Of a DNA stretch of 64,000 bases, positions 33,240 through 44,841 are shown one piece after another; positions within the stretch are counted from its first letter, which is position 1, and every line of letters begins with the position of its first letter. The position numbers and the translations under genes were made by a program. Under the pieces are notes generated by a model. That model was not told the DNA's origin. It ran no database searches and saw only the letters and a list, made by a program, of their open reading frames with translations. The DNA is from Pohlia nutans (lineage: Eukaryota; Streptophyta; Bryopsida; Bryales; Mniaceae), in assembly GCA_022496805.1 (NCBI GenBank), contig CM040104.1:1046650-1110649 (forward strand), in the 5' to 3' direction.

Positions 33240-33650
33240 TGTTAATTAACAAAACACCAAAAAAAAAAGGAAAAAATAAAAAGAAAATAGAATATAAAAA
33301 GACAAAAAACATACAAACATACAAAAAAAAAAAATAGACAAAGAAGACCAAAAAAAAATACAAAAAAACAAAAAGATAAGCAAACAAAACAAAACAAAAC
33401 AAAACAAATAATAAGAAAAGAAAAGATAAGGTAAAAAAGACCAAAAATAGAAAATTAATATAATATATATATATAAATAACAACACAAAACAAATGAAAA
33501 GAAAAGATAAAGAAGACAAAAAATAAGAAAATAAATGAAAATAAATAAATAAAGAGAAAATATAACACAAAAAAGATAAAACAAAAAACAAACTATCAAA
33601 AACAAAACAACACCAAGTAAAAAAAAAGTAAAGAAAATAAAACTAAAAAA
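33240..33650. repeat. A-rich low-complexity tract with (AAAAC)n
   Basis: A-rich sequence with several AAAAC/AAAAG runs, e.g. about 33386-33409. Minus-strand Phe/Tyr/Leu-rich ORFs here are compositional artefacts. Confidence 0.9.
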
Positions 33651-33959
33651 CTAGAATCCTGTAGTCGGAAAAGGGAGTTCTAGATTTATATAGAGATATT
33701 TACAAATTTCAACTTATTTCTTAGTATTTTCAAAATTAAAAAACTAAAATTGTTTTCATAATCTAATATATCTACAAAAACTTTTTGACTAATAAATAAA
33801 TTTAAAAAAATCTTTACATTTAAAAAATTTAAAGAAAAAGAAGGTTTTTCTAATCTAAAAAATCTACCAAAAATATCCACTAATTTTTTTTTTCAAATAA
33901 CTAAATCAAGATAAAAATAAAAATAGTATTTATAAGCTTAAATAACTAAATAAATAAAT
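33651..33959. other. AT-rich spacer
   Basis: Nothing recognisable. Confidence 0.4.
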
Positions 33960-33989
33960 GAAAATAAAATAACTTCACTTATTATTATT

Positions 33990-34435
33990 ATCCCTTAGCC
34001 CAATCAATTTATATAAATCAAACCCAATCAATTTATACAAATCAATATTCGTATTATGAAAAGCTTCGTGAAAATAACATCTCAAACACAAAAAATCACT
34101 TCACACATTATTCATACAAATCAATATCCATATTGTAAAAAACACATTATTATTATTCCTTAGCCCAATCAATTTATACAAATCAATATGCATACCATGA
34201 TAAGCTGCGTGAAAATAACATCTCAAATGCAAAAAATCATTTCACATATTATTCATATAAATCAATACCCATATTGTAATAAACTACATAAAAATAATAT
34301 TTCAAACATAAAAGTCCAATTAAGTAATACAAATCAATACCTGTACTGTGATAAGTTGAATAAAAATAACACCTTGAACACAAAAACCCTAGTTCAATCA
34401 ATTCATATAAATCAATATAATCCAAATTCTATTTA
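33990..34435. repeat. Degenerate tandem repeat, unit about 140-165 bp
   Basis: About three units share CCCAATCAATTTATACAAATC, GTGAAAATAACATCTCAAA and TTCATACAAATCAATATCC-like blocks. The offsets between units are 141 to 165 bp. There is no coding potential. Confidence 0.8.
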
Positions 34436-34486
34436 ACTTTGAAGTCACACACCCAAGCTTTTACATAATAGTTCCTATTCCAAAGG

Positions 34487-34608
34487 AACTAGAGTCCACT
34501 TCTAGTCTTATTACTTTCTATCCTAATCTTCGATCTCAGTCATAGATAACTAGAGTCTACTTCTAGTCTTATTACTTTCTATCCTAGTCTTTGATTTTAG
34601 TCATAGAT
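34487..34608. repeat. Two 61-bp tandem repeats
   Basis: 34487-34547 and 34548-34608 are near-identical units beginning AACTAGAGTC(C/T)ACTTCTAG. A diverged TAGTCTTATTC phrase follows. Confidence 0.9.
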
Positions 34609-34674
34609 CTTTCTATCATTTACTTCTAGATCTAAAGGTAGTCTACTAGTCTTATTCAAGGCTTAAGTGCACTT

Positions 34675-34830
34675 CATCTTGAGTTGTCTAACACTTGTGC
34701 ACATGTTCTCAATCTAGAGTAGTCTTAAGTTATCTAACTATTGTGCACATGTTCTCAATCTGGAGTGTTCTAACTCTAGTGCACTAAAAATGGAGTTGTC
34801 TAACTCTAGTGCACAAATTGTCGACTTGTA
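34675..34830. repeat. About 46-bp tandem repeats
   Basis: Units share TTGTGCACATGTTCTCAATC at 34695 and 34741. Shortened forms with TCTAACTCTAGTGCAC follow. Confidence 0.85.
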
Positions 34831-36379
34831 GTTGTTTAACTGGAAGCCATCTATCTTTATCTACTTTTATCCTCTGATTAAAAGTGACATTTTACAATTC
34901 TATATCAAATTTATTAATGATTTTCTTTTTACTTTCACTTTGTATCTACTTCTAGTAATTGTTTTATGAAAAAATTAATATAAACTTTTTTCTTACAAGA
35001 ATTTATATTTGAAAACTGAGCTCAATTCTTAACATGGCCTTACCATTCAATGAATTTCTAACCCATTCAAAAAAAAGATATTAATTTCTGAAGTTCTAAT
35101 TTATCACTGGATTCAACTTCAAAAATCCTCTTTTGCAACTTTGATCCTTATAATCTAAAAATCTATTAGTCATTTTGCTCTCAAATTTTGTGTTCATATG
35201 AAAATTCAAATTGGATATTAGGTCTTACGGTTAAATGATGAAAAAAATAAAAAACATATGATTTCTTTTGCACCTTCCAAATGCTGCATTTTTCATGGTT
35301 TTTTCTAAGAATACAGTCCTGGTCCTTAAGGGGTTAAATACCATTTCAAGATTTGTAATTACGTTGCTTGATTCATCGGAAGAAAACTAGAACGTCAACG
35401 TAGGTGAACTTGGGACATAGTAGTTAGGGCGGTTGATGACTTGGAAGGAGTTTTCACACTTGGACGTCACATTCGATTAGAAAAACAGAGTATACAATAT
35501 GTAAAATATTTGTCATTATTGCATCATTAACACTATATAATAATTACAAAAAATGTTTAAATATATTTTAAATGGAATCTTTTCAAGAAATTTATATTAT
35601 TTTGGAATATTTTGGAATATTCTAAATACATATTTGAATTCTTTACAACATTTTATGCAATGTAAAAATCAACAATGATCACAAACACCGGCTCAACGAG
35701 TCACCAACAAGTCACTTCACCCAAACATAAATCTTTGAGAATCAATCATTGTTGTTGTATTTAGTTTTAGAACACCGTTTTCTGTGAGCACCTAGATATA
35801 GTACGTCTTTGTATGCTCCTAAAATTTCAAACGCTAATCATGGTTTTTAATTTTATGAAAAAGTTTGCAATGAATGACCTGTTGGTTTTGTTCAAATATT
35901 TCAAAAATCAATTTATGATCAAACCTTATAATCATATAATATATGCAGTAGATTGTTCTGAAAATTGACTTACATTCTCATGACTAAGTCCTCTTTGAGC
36001 TTCAACGACGAAGTTTTCTAGATGAATACCAATCAAGAGATACAACTGTCTTTTTGAAAGCATGACAAGAAAGTGGTAAAATTTTAAAAATGAGCATGGT
36101 CCTTTAACAATAACCTTTAGTTATTACAAAACGCTTAAAATAGGTTTTTATGGTTTTTTACCATTTGGTCCTTTCAACTTCTTCACTTGAAAACATGTCT
36201 TTCACTTGAATGTCATGTAGTCTCATAGTGTCACGAATTGCACATTTTATTGAGGTTTACACTTGATTAATTAATCTCACAATTGGATTAATTAATTGAG
36301 TCCACGTGTCAACTGGAGAAGATGTACACGTATGAGCATTGCTGTATCAGCGTTTTCCACTTAACTACTTAATCCCTAA
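34831..36379. other. AT-rich spacer
   Basis: No gene is supported. It includes the TTAA-type end at 35321-35337. GGTCCTTTAACAATAACC at about 36100 resembles a mutated TTAA MITE end. Confidence 0.4.
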
Positions 36380-37330
36380 TTCTCAGAGGATCCGCGTGTC
36401 AGCTCCTGGGGTATCAATCGCATCTGGGTATCAATCAAACGCTGGACACTGAAGATCGCCACGCACTCGCACTCCGGAGGTCGACACCCGCAAGTCGATC
36501 GCGCCGAAGCCAAACTGAAATGCGCACAGAACTCTCGCAGACAGAACCTCCAACCTCCACAAACGGAACATCTCAATTTTCTGAAAGCCTTCAAACTCGA
36601 TCTCACGGAACACAGACTCTCGCCATCGGAACTCTCGCGACACTCACGGAACACATACCCGCACTCACAACACCACACTCACGATCACTCACGAACCCAA
36701 TCGCCTGCACCCAAGATCGTTGGTCACTCTCTCCTGAGACTCACCAACACTGTCGCACCTGCGCCTGCACCACTCTGCCCACAGAACTCCCAAAAAAAAA
36801 AAAAAAAAGAAGGGAGGAAATTGACCTGCGCCGAAGATGGCAACTGCGCTCGCCAAAATGCACACTCGCTTGCACCGAAGATCGCCTCGCACTCCGAAGA
36901 TCGCTCGCGTGACAGAACTCTCGAACCCTCGAAGTCGATCGCTCACGCACTCCGATCCACACACACTCCGATCCACAGTCGCCGCTCACTCCGATCCACA
37001 GTCGCCGCTCACTCCGATCGACATTTGCACGCAAAACTCAGATTCGCACTCACATTCGATCTCACTCTTGATCACTCGCCCCGATCCCTGATCCAAGTGA
37101 GAGAGAACTCGAGAGAACTGAGAGAGAGAGACAGAATGAAAGTGAAAGTGAGAGAGACGGACAGCCAGGTCACTCACCGCGACACTCAGGCGCCCTCGTC
37201 ACCAGGCTCCCTCGAGCCAAGCAACCAGGCCCCCTCGAGTTTGAGGAAGGGCTCGTCAGATCTGGGCCGTTCATGCATATCGACGGTCCACGGGCGATCT
37301 GACAGGTGAGGGGGCCGGGTGAGTTACTGA
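36380..37330. repeat. GC-rich repeat block related to 41.8-42.4 and 44.8-45.4 kb
   Basis: A sharply GC-rich island in AT-rich surroundings. Its right part (CAACCAGGCCCCCTCGAG, AAGGGCTCGTCAGATCTG, CGACGGTCCACGGG) matches the GC-rich blocks at 42.1 and 45.2 kb. The left part has short repeats of CACTCCGAAGATCG and CACTCGCACTCCGG type. ORFs in several frames are compositional. Solo LTR or non-coding retroelement sequence is my best guess. Confidence 0.65.
36946..37022. repeat. 23-bp tandem repeats
   Basis: About three units of ACTCCGATCCACAGTCGCC plus GCTC, inside the GC-rich block. Confidence 0.85.
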
Positions 37331-37483
37331 CAGCTCGGCCATGTTGCTCGGCCCATGTTGCTCGGGCCATGTACAGTATTTACTTCAGTTTGACCTTATT
37401 TACTTGGGCCTAGTTAACTTAGCATACCAGTAGTTAATTCCGGATACGTGATTTGATTTTTCGGAAGGGGATTCAGAAAGCTA

Positions 37484-37704
37484 TACACTAAATAGGTAGA
37501 TTAGTGTTAGATACACTAATTTACATAAACATGTCGTAAGTTTGCAATATTGACCAATTTTTTTATCCTCTATATTGGTCAAGATGGGGATCTTTCAATA
37601 GTATTGAAATCAATGTTTTTGGTAATTTTTTTTTGTCGGGAGTAAAAATCTATAATAGTTTCAAATTTTATAATTATCTAACACTAATCTACCTATTTAG
37701 TGTA
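37484..37704. mobile_element. 221-bp MITE with TACACTAAATAGG ends
   Basis: Inverted ends of nearly 30 bp (TACACTAAATAGGTAGATTA, continuing TGTTAGATA, at both tips) enclose 221 bp. The element at 52773-52993 is exactly as long and shares the interior TTCAATAGTATTG and AATCAATGTTTTTGGTAA. A fragment lies at 53271. No clear target duplication. Confidence 0.85.
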
Positions 37705-40328
37705 GTGAGTCCAAGAATGACAACCAATTGATGAGGTTTGCATTCTGCCTTCTTTTGTATGATTGATTGATGACTATATGCATTCTGCCAATTTATTTTA
37801 GTGATTCAACACTAATTTCCAAGATGCGTTATGAAATGTTTGATGAATAAGAAAAATGGAGTTAATATACATAGTTAAGTTGTAAATGTCAATTTGAAGA
37901 TCACATTTGTACGGTTGGATTTATCAATATTTATTAATAAATTGTAATTAAATTTTCAAGATTTTCTTTTGAAATTCAATTAAAAATCCCAAATTAACCT
38001 AGTTTTTATAAAATTGTTTTAATGAATTCATAATAACATACACTTACACGACAATATGATTTCCATTATTTGATTCAACTTATTTGGAATTCATGTTTAA
38101 AGTCTCATTTTTTGAACTAAGGATGAAACTTGAGATAAACCACTTGTGTTGTTTTAAGAAACATCACAATAACTTAATTTTAAAAAACCATATTGTACAA
38201 ATGATAGTCAACTAGTACAAGAACCAAGAGAATTTTGGATGGATGAAAATTGTCCTTGTATATAGTCAAGAGAACAATTTGAATTTATTCATCCTTCACT
38301 ATATGGATTCAGGCCCATCAAAAGGTTAAATTCTATATATTATGATTACAATTTTTTGTGTTAATTCGGGATTTTTGAATGAATTTAAAACAAAAACCTT
38401 GCAAAATTATTTCAAAAGTATTAATAAAAAAAACATCATTCATTCAACCATACAAATGTGATCTTCACATTGGCATTTACAAATTTTCTTTCTACATCAG
38501 CTCCATTTTTGGTTTCCATGAAACATGGTATAACACTTCTTTGAAAATAGTGTTGAATCAGGATGTTGAAGGGTTAAAAAATCAATTCTTTTACTACTAA
38601 AATTCTTTATTTTTGGTATATCAAGTGGAATTGTTTTATTTAAGTATAATTGCATGCAAAAGTTATTGGTAAATGTTTTAAATCCATATCTTGACTTTGA
38701 TGTCTTAGAGTTGTACATTCCATAATAAATATCTATATATTGTTTAAATTCTTTAGAATATACATTTAGATAGGTACTTAAGTTTAAATCATCTTATTTT
38801 ATGATGTAGTTGATAAAAATAAATTAGGAGCTACCGGTAGGTCTACCGATTTGAGTTTTTATCCCGGTAATTTTCCAAGTTACCACAAAAAGTAAATCTA
38901 GGAAAATACTTTTTTACCGATCTGACCTAATTGTCAGATCCGATTATACTGTTGTAGGAAAGCAATGGAGCCAAACTCATTGGCACGCCACATTTTCCAA
39001 GATACACGATCACTTTGTCATTATTCCTCCTCCTTTTTGCTACCTTTGCTTACTGAATAATTCCTTCTTGATGTTTTTGCCTATTATTCTGGTCCGAATA
39101 CACTGATCTGGAGAACTACCGAGCTAGCATCGGTAACGTTTGTTTGTAATTCTTCCGTGCTCTCTGATTCTCCTTCTTCCTAGTAGCTGTTATTTCCTCC
39201 GGTATTGACTACCAAGCAGTCATTTACAAGGAGGAGCTACCAGTAGTCATTGTTTTGGGACCCCATGTACTTATATTAAAAATTTCATATAGTAGTTTAT
39301 GTTTATTAGCCCCTAAGCTCCCAAGAGACCATTTTTTGTTTGTTGCTTATTTTTAACAAGCTCCTTGGAAAAAAATAATAATAATAATAATAATTAAAAA
39401 AATATTTAAAATACTACATTAAGTCTACTTTCCAACACAATTTGAATTATGTCAATCAAGTTAAACTCCACTGGGGAGGATTTTTCAAAGTGAATCACCT
39501 CAACATTGTCTTAGTATTATAAAATTTGCTATTCGGAGAAAGTAATGATGTTCCCTCCATCGGTGAAAATTATAGTTTGTACAATTTTTGAAGCTTAATT
39601 TTTATAAATACATTAAAAATATATCTAATGTTTTTTAGGAAAGTTTGGCTTCATAGATAATTTGTAGAGACAATGCCCTACATTTTGTCTTTTGAACCAA
39701 ACTTTATTGAATACTATGCCAAAAGAATTGATGTTTGGTCTTAAGAAAGGCACATATTATAACACATCTATGTTTTGTCCAATACCATTTGGGCTTTTTT
39801 GGGTTAATACATTTGTTTGCCTTAGTGTTCTTTAAGGATTCTGCAATGGATATTTGTATGGTACGGTCGATTAGAATTCTTGTTCCTGTTCATTCTTTTG
39901 AGGATTTTGAGAATTTGAAAAATTCATTTTAAAGAGAGAAAAATATTGTTGTGAAACCTAAAGTGGTAGGACGAACCATATTGATAAATTTTATTCTGAA
40001 TTTTTCTTTTATGTAGAACAATTGATATAGCATGGTGTATAGCAATGGCGTTTACTCTTTAAAATGTGCTTTTAATGAAGTAGTATAGTAGTTTTAATTT
40101 GTTTTCTAGGAGTTTTATAGAAGGGGTGTGTATTGTTCCTCTAGCTCCGGCAGTGATGACTTTGAGGGGTTAAATTTTCCATCATTGGTTAGTGATGCTA
40201 TTAATTAATGGTTGATATTCTTGGATTTTATTGCCGATTTTTTATTGAGAGAATATATTTTTACAATAAATGAATTCGATAAATTGTATGGTGAGATTGT
40301 CTTTTAGATGTAATGGTATATAATTTTG
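37705..40328. other. AT-rich spacer
   Basis: No gene is supported across 2.6 kb. There is an (AAT)n microsatellite at about 39370-39393. Around 38830-39240 the phrase GGAGCTACC(G/A)GTAG occurs near both edges, possibly an old repeat. GGGTTAAA phrases at 38570 and 40165 may be decayed TTAA MITE ends. Confidence 0.4.
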
Positions 40329-40438
40329 ACCAATGTCCCTTAGCCTGGTGGGCATTAGCTCATTGTTAAAACGAAAAGACACTTTATTCACGCCGGCTTC
40401 GAAAGAGGACTGAAGTTTTTATCTATGTATCTATCTTT
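40329..40438 (+). repeat. SINE-like short repeat, copy 1
   Basis: About 110 bp from ACCAATGTCCCTTAGCC through GGTGGGCATTAGCTCATTG, ACACTTTATTCACGCCGGC and TTCGAAAGAGGAC to a tail of TATCTATGTATCTATC. Closely similar to 44546-44650. Small size, dispersed copies and a short simple-repeat tail are SINE features. The A/B-box likeness (TTAGCTCATTG, CTTCGAAAG) is weak. Confidence 0.6.
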
Positions 40439-40993
40439 AAGTCTGACATTGTAGTGACATCTTTGTGGTCCACATGTACAAGGAAGAAACCAAGGGGGTA
40501 TTGTGTTTTTTTTTGGGTTGTAATTGAAGGTGCCTGCGTCATGAAGATGTAGCATCATGATTTTTGTGTCAACAATATCAATTGTCTTAGTTCCCATACT
40601 CTTTATCATGACTTTTAAGTCTAAGAGTATGTATGTGATGTTCATTACATTTGACAAGAACTCTTAATCATGTATCTTGTGTCTGCCAGTTGCATATGGG
40701 GAATGTGATAGATGAGAATCTTTCTATGTTAAAGAATTTTTATTTTCTAGCGTTTCCCATGTATTATCCTGTGTGGAATTTTAAGAGACTTGTTTATAAA
40801 ACTTCAATTGTAGATATGTATAGGGTGTTGTAAGGTTTAAATGTCATTTATAATAAAATTATACACATTGAGGTCTCAAAGAAGTTAGAAAGTGATTTGT
40901 CCAAAAAACATTATTAGAGCAATTGAACCATGGCAAAGCCTAAATAATTAGGTCCTTTGAAATTTTGGATAAAAACGTAAACTAAGGATGACA

Positions 40994-40997
<4 letters not shown>
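40439..40997. other. AT-rich spacer
   Basis: Nothing recognisable. Confidence 0.4.
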
Positions 40998-41040
<43 letters not shown>

Positions 41041-41041
41041 A

Positions 41042-41080
<39 letters not shown>
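40998..41080. repeat. (AT)n microsatellite
   Basis: Roughly 80 bases of almost pure AT dinucleotide with two or three T-rich interruptions. Confidence 0.97.
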
Positions 41081-41081
<1 letters not shown>

Positions 41082-41316
41082 CATTCATTAGACCATATTT
41101 AAGATGTTTGTATATTTATTAAAGTGAACATGCGCCATCTCGAAAGCCTTAATATTGCGTTCTTCACCAACAAACTCTTGAACTCATGACTTGAAGATCA
41201 CCGACCAAACAAATCTCCAAATTGTATCCAACAAACTACCCTTCCAACCAGATATTAGTTACTTTTGCTTACGACCATTGGTCACTAGAGTGGCTATTCT
41301 TGATAGAAGAGAGTAG

Positions 41317-41395
41317 TAGCCTTGGTGGGCATTGAGTCATTGTCATTACAAACAGACACTTTATTCACACTTTATTCACCCAAACCTCAAAAGAG
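41317..41395 (+). repeat. SINE-like short repeat, diverged copy
   Basis: GGTGGGCATTGAGTCATTG followed by GACACTTTATTCAC resembles the repeats at 40329 and 44546 but lacks the tail. Confidence 0.45.
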
Positions 41396-41539
41396 TCCCC
41401 ACAACTCTTCATGAGTTGTTATGAAAATGCTTTGTTATGAAAGGTTCCATCAATTTTACATTTCACCTTTAAATGGTGGTATGAGATTTGAAAAAGAAAT
41501 GAAAGGCTAAACCCCAAGATACCGTCAAATTCGTTTTAA

Positions 41540-41768
41540 CCCCCAAAGACAAAGGATCCATGGTTTAAAAATGACGAATTCAATTGATCTTATTGTGAAA
41601 AATACAATTTAGATGGGACCAAATTTTATGTCACCGGAATTAGTGAACTACATTGCATGGGTTGGTCAAAGAACAAATTTGTTGGAAAAAAAGAGATTCA
41701 TCTAGGATCTCCTCAAAAGTGCTAAAAGAAACAAGAGACCCAGTTTGAGCTTCTTGGTTCTTTAGGGC
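41540..41768 (-). mobile_element. TTAA-flanked MITE, 229 bp
   Basis: TTAA on both sides (41536-41539, 41769-41772); ends CCCCCAAAGACAAAGG and the reverse complement of GCCCTAAAGAACC. It is the inverted relative of 45507-45736, and the copies in the FLN1 introns belong to the same class. Confidence 0.87.
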
Positions 41769-41779
41769 TTAATTTCTTA

Positions 41780-42400
41780 CCAAATAGTATGCCCGAAATT
41801 GGTGTTATGAGCCCGAGCCCGTATCAGTTCAACCTGATGAAAGATGTCGTGCAGATGAACAATCGAGTGCAGTCGAGAAGAAGATGAACACGAGGCAACT
41901 GAAAACTCTGAAACGAACAACCCTTGGCCGACGGATGTGCGTGGTCGGGACAGTGACTTGGCCGACGGATGTGCGTGGACCGGCGGGACAGGTGAGCGCC
42001 CGGGTGAGTGTACAGTGAATCTCTCCGCGCATCTGGGCCGCCCATGATGATCTACGGCTGAGATCGGACGAGCCCTTCCTGAAACTCGAGGGAGCCTGGT
42101 TGCTTGGCTCAGGCGCGGTGAGTGCACCAAGGTAGATCGCCGGCAGGGACGACACTGGCCCTTCGATCGGGCTGCAAGATCCGAAGGGTACCGTCACGAC
42201 ACGTGGCAACGGATGCACGGAGGGGGCCGAGTTCAGTGAGACCAAGTTCAACGGGGCGACTGAAATTTCTGACGGGCTGGCGGCTGACGGGCTCGGTGTG
42301 AAAGGTGGCAGGGCTGCCGGAGGTAGGGAAGTTAAGGTAATAAACAAGTTTCAGCTGCACACTCTCCTCCAGGACAACATACTCTTCTCCATACCATGCT
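41780..42400 (-). repeat. GC-rich repeat block, left-arm copy
   Basis: About 620 bp, matching 44842-45428 in reverse. On the minus strand it runs from ATAGCATGGTATGG through GTTGTCCTGGAGGAGAG, GCCACCTTTCACACCGAG, CAGCCGCCAGCCCGTCAG and ATCTTGCAGCCCGATCG to CTCATAACACCAATTTC. TGTTGTCCTGG...ATAACA could be LTR tips. ORFs within it have no domain. Confidence 0.75.
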
Positions 42401-42607
42401 ATATATTGATCACATTGTATCTTAACTTGAAAAAATATATTTCAAATGGGACCACATTTTATATAACTACAATAACTGAAGAACATTGCATGTGTCGATG
42501 ATAAAGAAAATAAATTTGAATAGAAGAAAGTTTAAATAGGACTTGGCTGTTCATGAGTGTTATAAATAACACAAGGTGGGATTTGGGCTTCTTAGTCTTT
42601 TAGGGGT
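42401..42607 (-). mobile_element. Truncated TTAA MITE next to the GC-rich block
   Basis: Matches the 229-bp class (TTCAAATGGGACCACATTTTA, GAAGAACATTGCATG). Its right end is TCTTTTAGGGG then TTGG. The left end is cut where the GC-rich block begins. Confidence 0.65.
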
Positions 42608-42616
42608 TGGGTTTAA

Positions 42617-43186
42617 CCCCTAACCGCCCAACCATGCATATTTTGTATGATGTACATATTTGAAATTCGTTTTCTAATTCATCATACACTTTTTGCAGTG
42701 AAGATTTTTTGTTGAAACTTTAGTGGGAAGTTAGCTTTGTTCATGTGTGATCTAATTTGAAAGGGGGTGATTTGTGAAATTTTTATGCCTCATCTCATGT
42801 TCTAGTGTTCCATCCAAAACTTTGAAGACTTTAGTCTAAAAGTGCTCTTGAAAATGTCAACTCCGAAAATTAAGAAACCAAAAAATCTCCCAAAATTACT
42901 AAATTTAGAGTATTACATTTCAACCCATCACAACAAATTTCATTATTAGATTGTCAATATTTTATGGATTGATCGGACGAACGAGCGCGCTTGCACGAGG
43001 TTGATCCATCGGACGGCAGATCGGACGCGTCATCAATCGCAAATCTAACCATATGGATAGAATCTAAAATTCATGATGTACAGCTTTTATTCATTTGTTA
43101 AGTTGAAACTATATCCCTCTTAGTTGCATTTTATGATGCATCTTTGAAAAATTGCCAAATCTGAAGAGGGTGAGAATGTTTAGGGG
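42617..43186. mobile_element. TTAA-flanked MITE, 570 bp
   Basis: TTAA at 42613-42616 and 43187-43190. Ends CCCCTAACCGCCC and the reverse complement of CCCCTAAACATTC. Related to the truncated copy that ends at 31451. No coding sequence. Confidence 0.85.
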
Positions 43187-43251
43187 TTAAGTTATTAGGC
43201 ATGTTGGGATTAGGGTTGTATTATTTTCTTTTCTAGTCTCATGATTGTTAA

Positions 43252-43785
43252 CCCCTAAAGGACCACAACTATGTTTCTTTCCAAAGACTTGGAAATATTC
43301 CTTCTCATAAAAAGACAAATAGTTTTTGATCTAAAATATTTTTGACCGATCCGCTGTAGAATATTTCAACCGACTTAAATTTATTACAACATAAAAAATT
43401 TCAACTATTCAAGGTTCTTCAATGGTAAGATTATAAGCTTCAAAGTTGATTGCATTTTTTTTCTTACTTCTTGCTTAAGTTTGAAACTTTTTGAAAATGC
43501 CCAAAATACAAAGTTTAGTCTTAGATTTGCTAAAATGAATTTGGCAGTTGTATATATGGAGGGCATTAGTTCATTGTATGAAAAAAATTAGGAGTTGCCC
43601 GCAATTAATTTTTCCACCTTTGCATGATTGTATCTTTTGATCTATACATCATGTATGTACGCAAATTAGCATCCCATCTTCGTTACAAAAATAGAATGAC
43701 CACAAAACCTCAATAATTGAGGATCAATACTCATTCTAGACTAAGCTGACCAAACTTGGAAAATCAGCCTTGGTCCTTTAGGGGT
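43252..43785. mobile_element. TTAA-flanked MITE, 534 bp
   Basis: Perfect 14-bp inverted ends CCCCTAAAGGACCA with TTAA on both sides (43248-43251, 43786-43789). This is the cleanest example of the family's tip sequence in the window. No coding sequence. Confidence 0.93.
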
Positions 43786-43789
43786 TAAT

Positions 43790-44545
43790 AACACTAATTA
43801 TATAAATAGTAAACGAATCATTTTTCAATGCTTACTTTATGTCATATATATGTTTTTTTTCCTTGTTTCATGTTAATTCTTGTTTTCATGTCTTAACAAT
43901 GCATTCTTTTAAACATTTAAAGGGCAAACAATAAAGCAATGGAGGCAATTACGAGGTATGTGGATACTTTATCGGAGAGTGGCAAAGATGAGTACGTATT
44001 TTTGATGATGACAAAGGGGCCATTGAGCTCTCTGATATAGCACAAGGATAGCTTCAAGATGATGATGATGCTATTCAAGGGCGCTTAGAAACATATGATC
44101 CATTCATATTTTGTACTACATCAAATTGGTATCTCTTCACCAAGAAAATCCTATATTTTTGTGATTCAATGCTTGCAAGGTCAAATCCATGCTACATGTG
44201 AGAGCATTCTCAATGTTGAACCTTTATGGTCTATCCCTAGTCAAATAATTATGTCTTTTGATGATATATTCTAGTGATATAATTTTGGTCCTATTGAAAG
44301 TGTACTTTTCACACTATAATCATTTACATGTGTTATTTTAACTCCTAAACGTCCAAGTGCTCAAAAAGTGGATCACGAACAAATTCAAAGCCTTGCAACT
44401 TTCTCATACAGTCTCGGATGAATTTCATCCAAGTCACCTTTGTAAGACTATTACATTCTCTACCGATTACAATAAATCTCTTGTGATGGGGAGTTGTTGA
44501 TAATATTAGAGTCAGTCTATCCTTGAAAGGGGAGAGTAGTCTTGT
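43790..44545. other. AT-rich spacer
   Basis: No gene supported. AACTCCTAAACGTCC at about 44341 resembles a mutated TTAA MITE end. Confidence 0.4.
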
Positions 44546-44650
44546 ACCAATATCCCTTTGCCCGGTGGGCATTGGCTCATTATCAAGATGAACAAACACT
44601 TTATCCATGCCGGCCTCGAAAGAGGACCGGAGTTTCTATCTATCTATCTA
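44546..44650 (+). repeat. SINE-like short repeat, copy 2
   Basis: ACCAATATCCCTTTGCCCGG, GGCATTGGCTCATTATC, ACACTTTATCCATGCCGGC, CTCGAAAGAGGACCGGAG and a (TATC)n tail. It matches 40329-40438 over its full length at roughly 80 percent by eye. Confidence 0.6.
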
Positions 44651-44841
44651 TTAGAGAGGCCTCAAATTGCAAGTATGTCAAATTTGTTTAAATAGATTTT
44701 ATGTTTGTAACGGACCTCTCATGTACACTTCATGTACATTTGAGCCATGCTAATATCTATTTTTAAGGCTATAATCTATTTGTGTTTAAAGAATCGACAC
44801 GTTTAGGGGTCAAAACAATGTAGCCAACCCTGTGTGAAGCT

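Larger units (their letters stand above)
31457..35333. mobile_element. Candidate 3.9-kb TTAA-bounded element carrying a TET/JBP-like gene
   Basis: The left end reads TTAA then CCCCTAAATGCCC; the right end is the reverse complement of CCCCTTAAGGACC followed by TTAA (35334-35337). The two 13-bp ends match at 10 positions and are of the same type as the MITE ends in this window. Between them are the dioxygenase gene, low-complexity A-rich tracts and tandem repeats; no other gene is seen. No transposase is present. The two ends could instead belong to separate MITEs whose partners have decayed, so the unit is a hypothesis. Confidence 0.4.
41330..42400. repeat. Left arm of a large inverted repeat
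   Basis: This segment is the inverted counterpart of 44842-45945. From the outside in it holds a CACTTTATTCAC...CTCAAAAGAGTCCCC stretch, the TTAA MITE at 41540-41768 and a GC-rich block at 41780-42400. The arms differ by substitutions and indels, so they are old. About 2.4 kb lies between them. Confidence 0.8.

Noticed and set aside
33990..34435. Possible CRISPR-like array or centromeric satellite
   Set aside because: Units are degenerate, with offsets varying from about 140 to 165 bp and no regular spacers; the context is a plant repeat.
36376..37370. Overlapping ORFs in the GC-rich block
   Set aside because: All frames on both strands are open because of composition and short repeats; no domain.
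41777..42360. ORFs up to 172 codons in the GC-rich arm, mirrored at 44834-45432
   Set aside because: The copies do not preserve frame between the two arms and have no recognisable domain.
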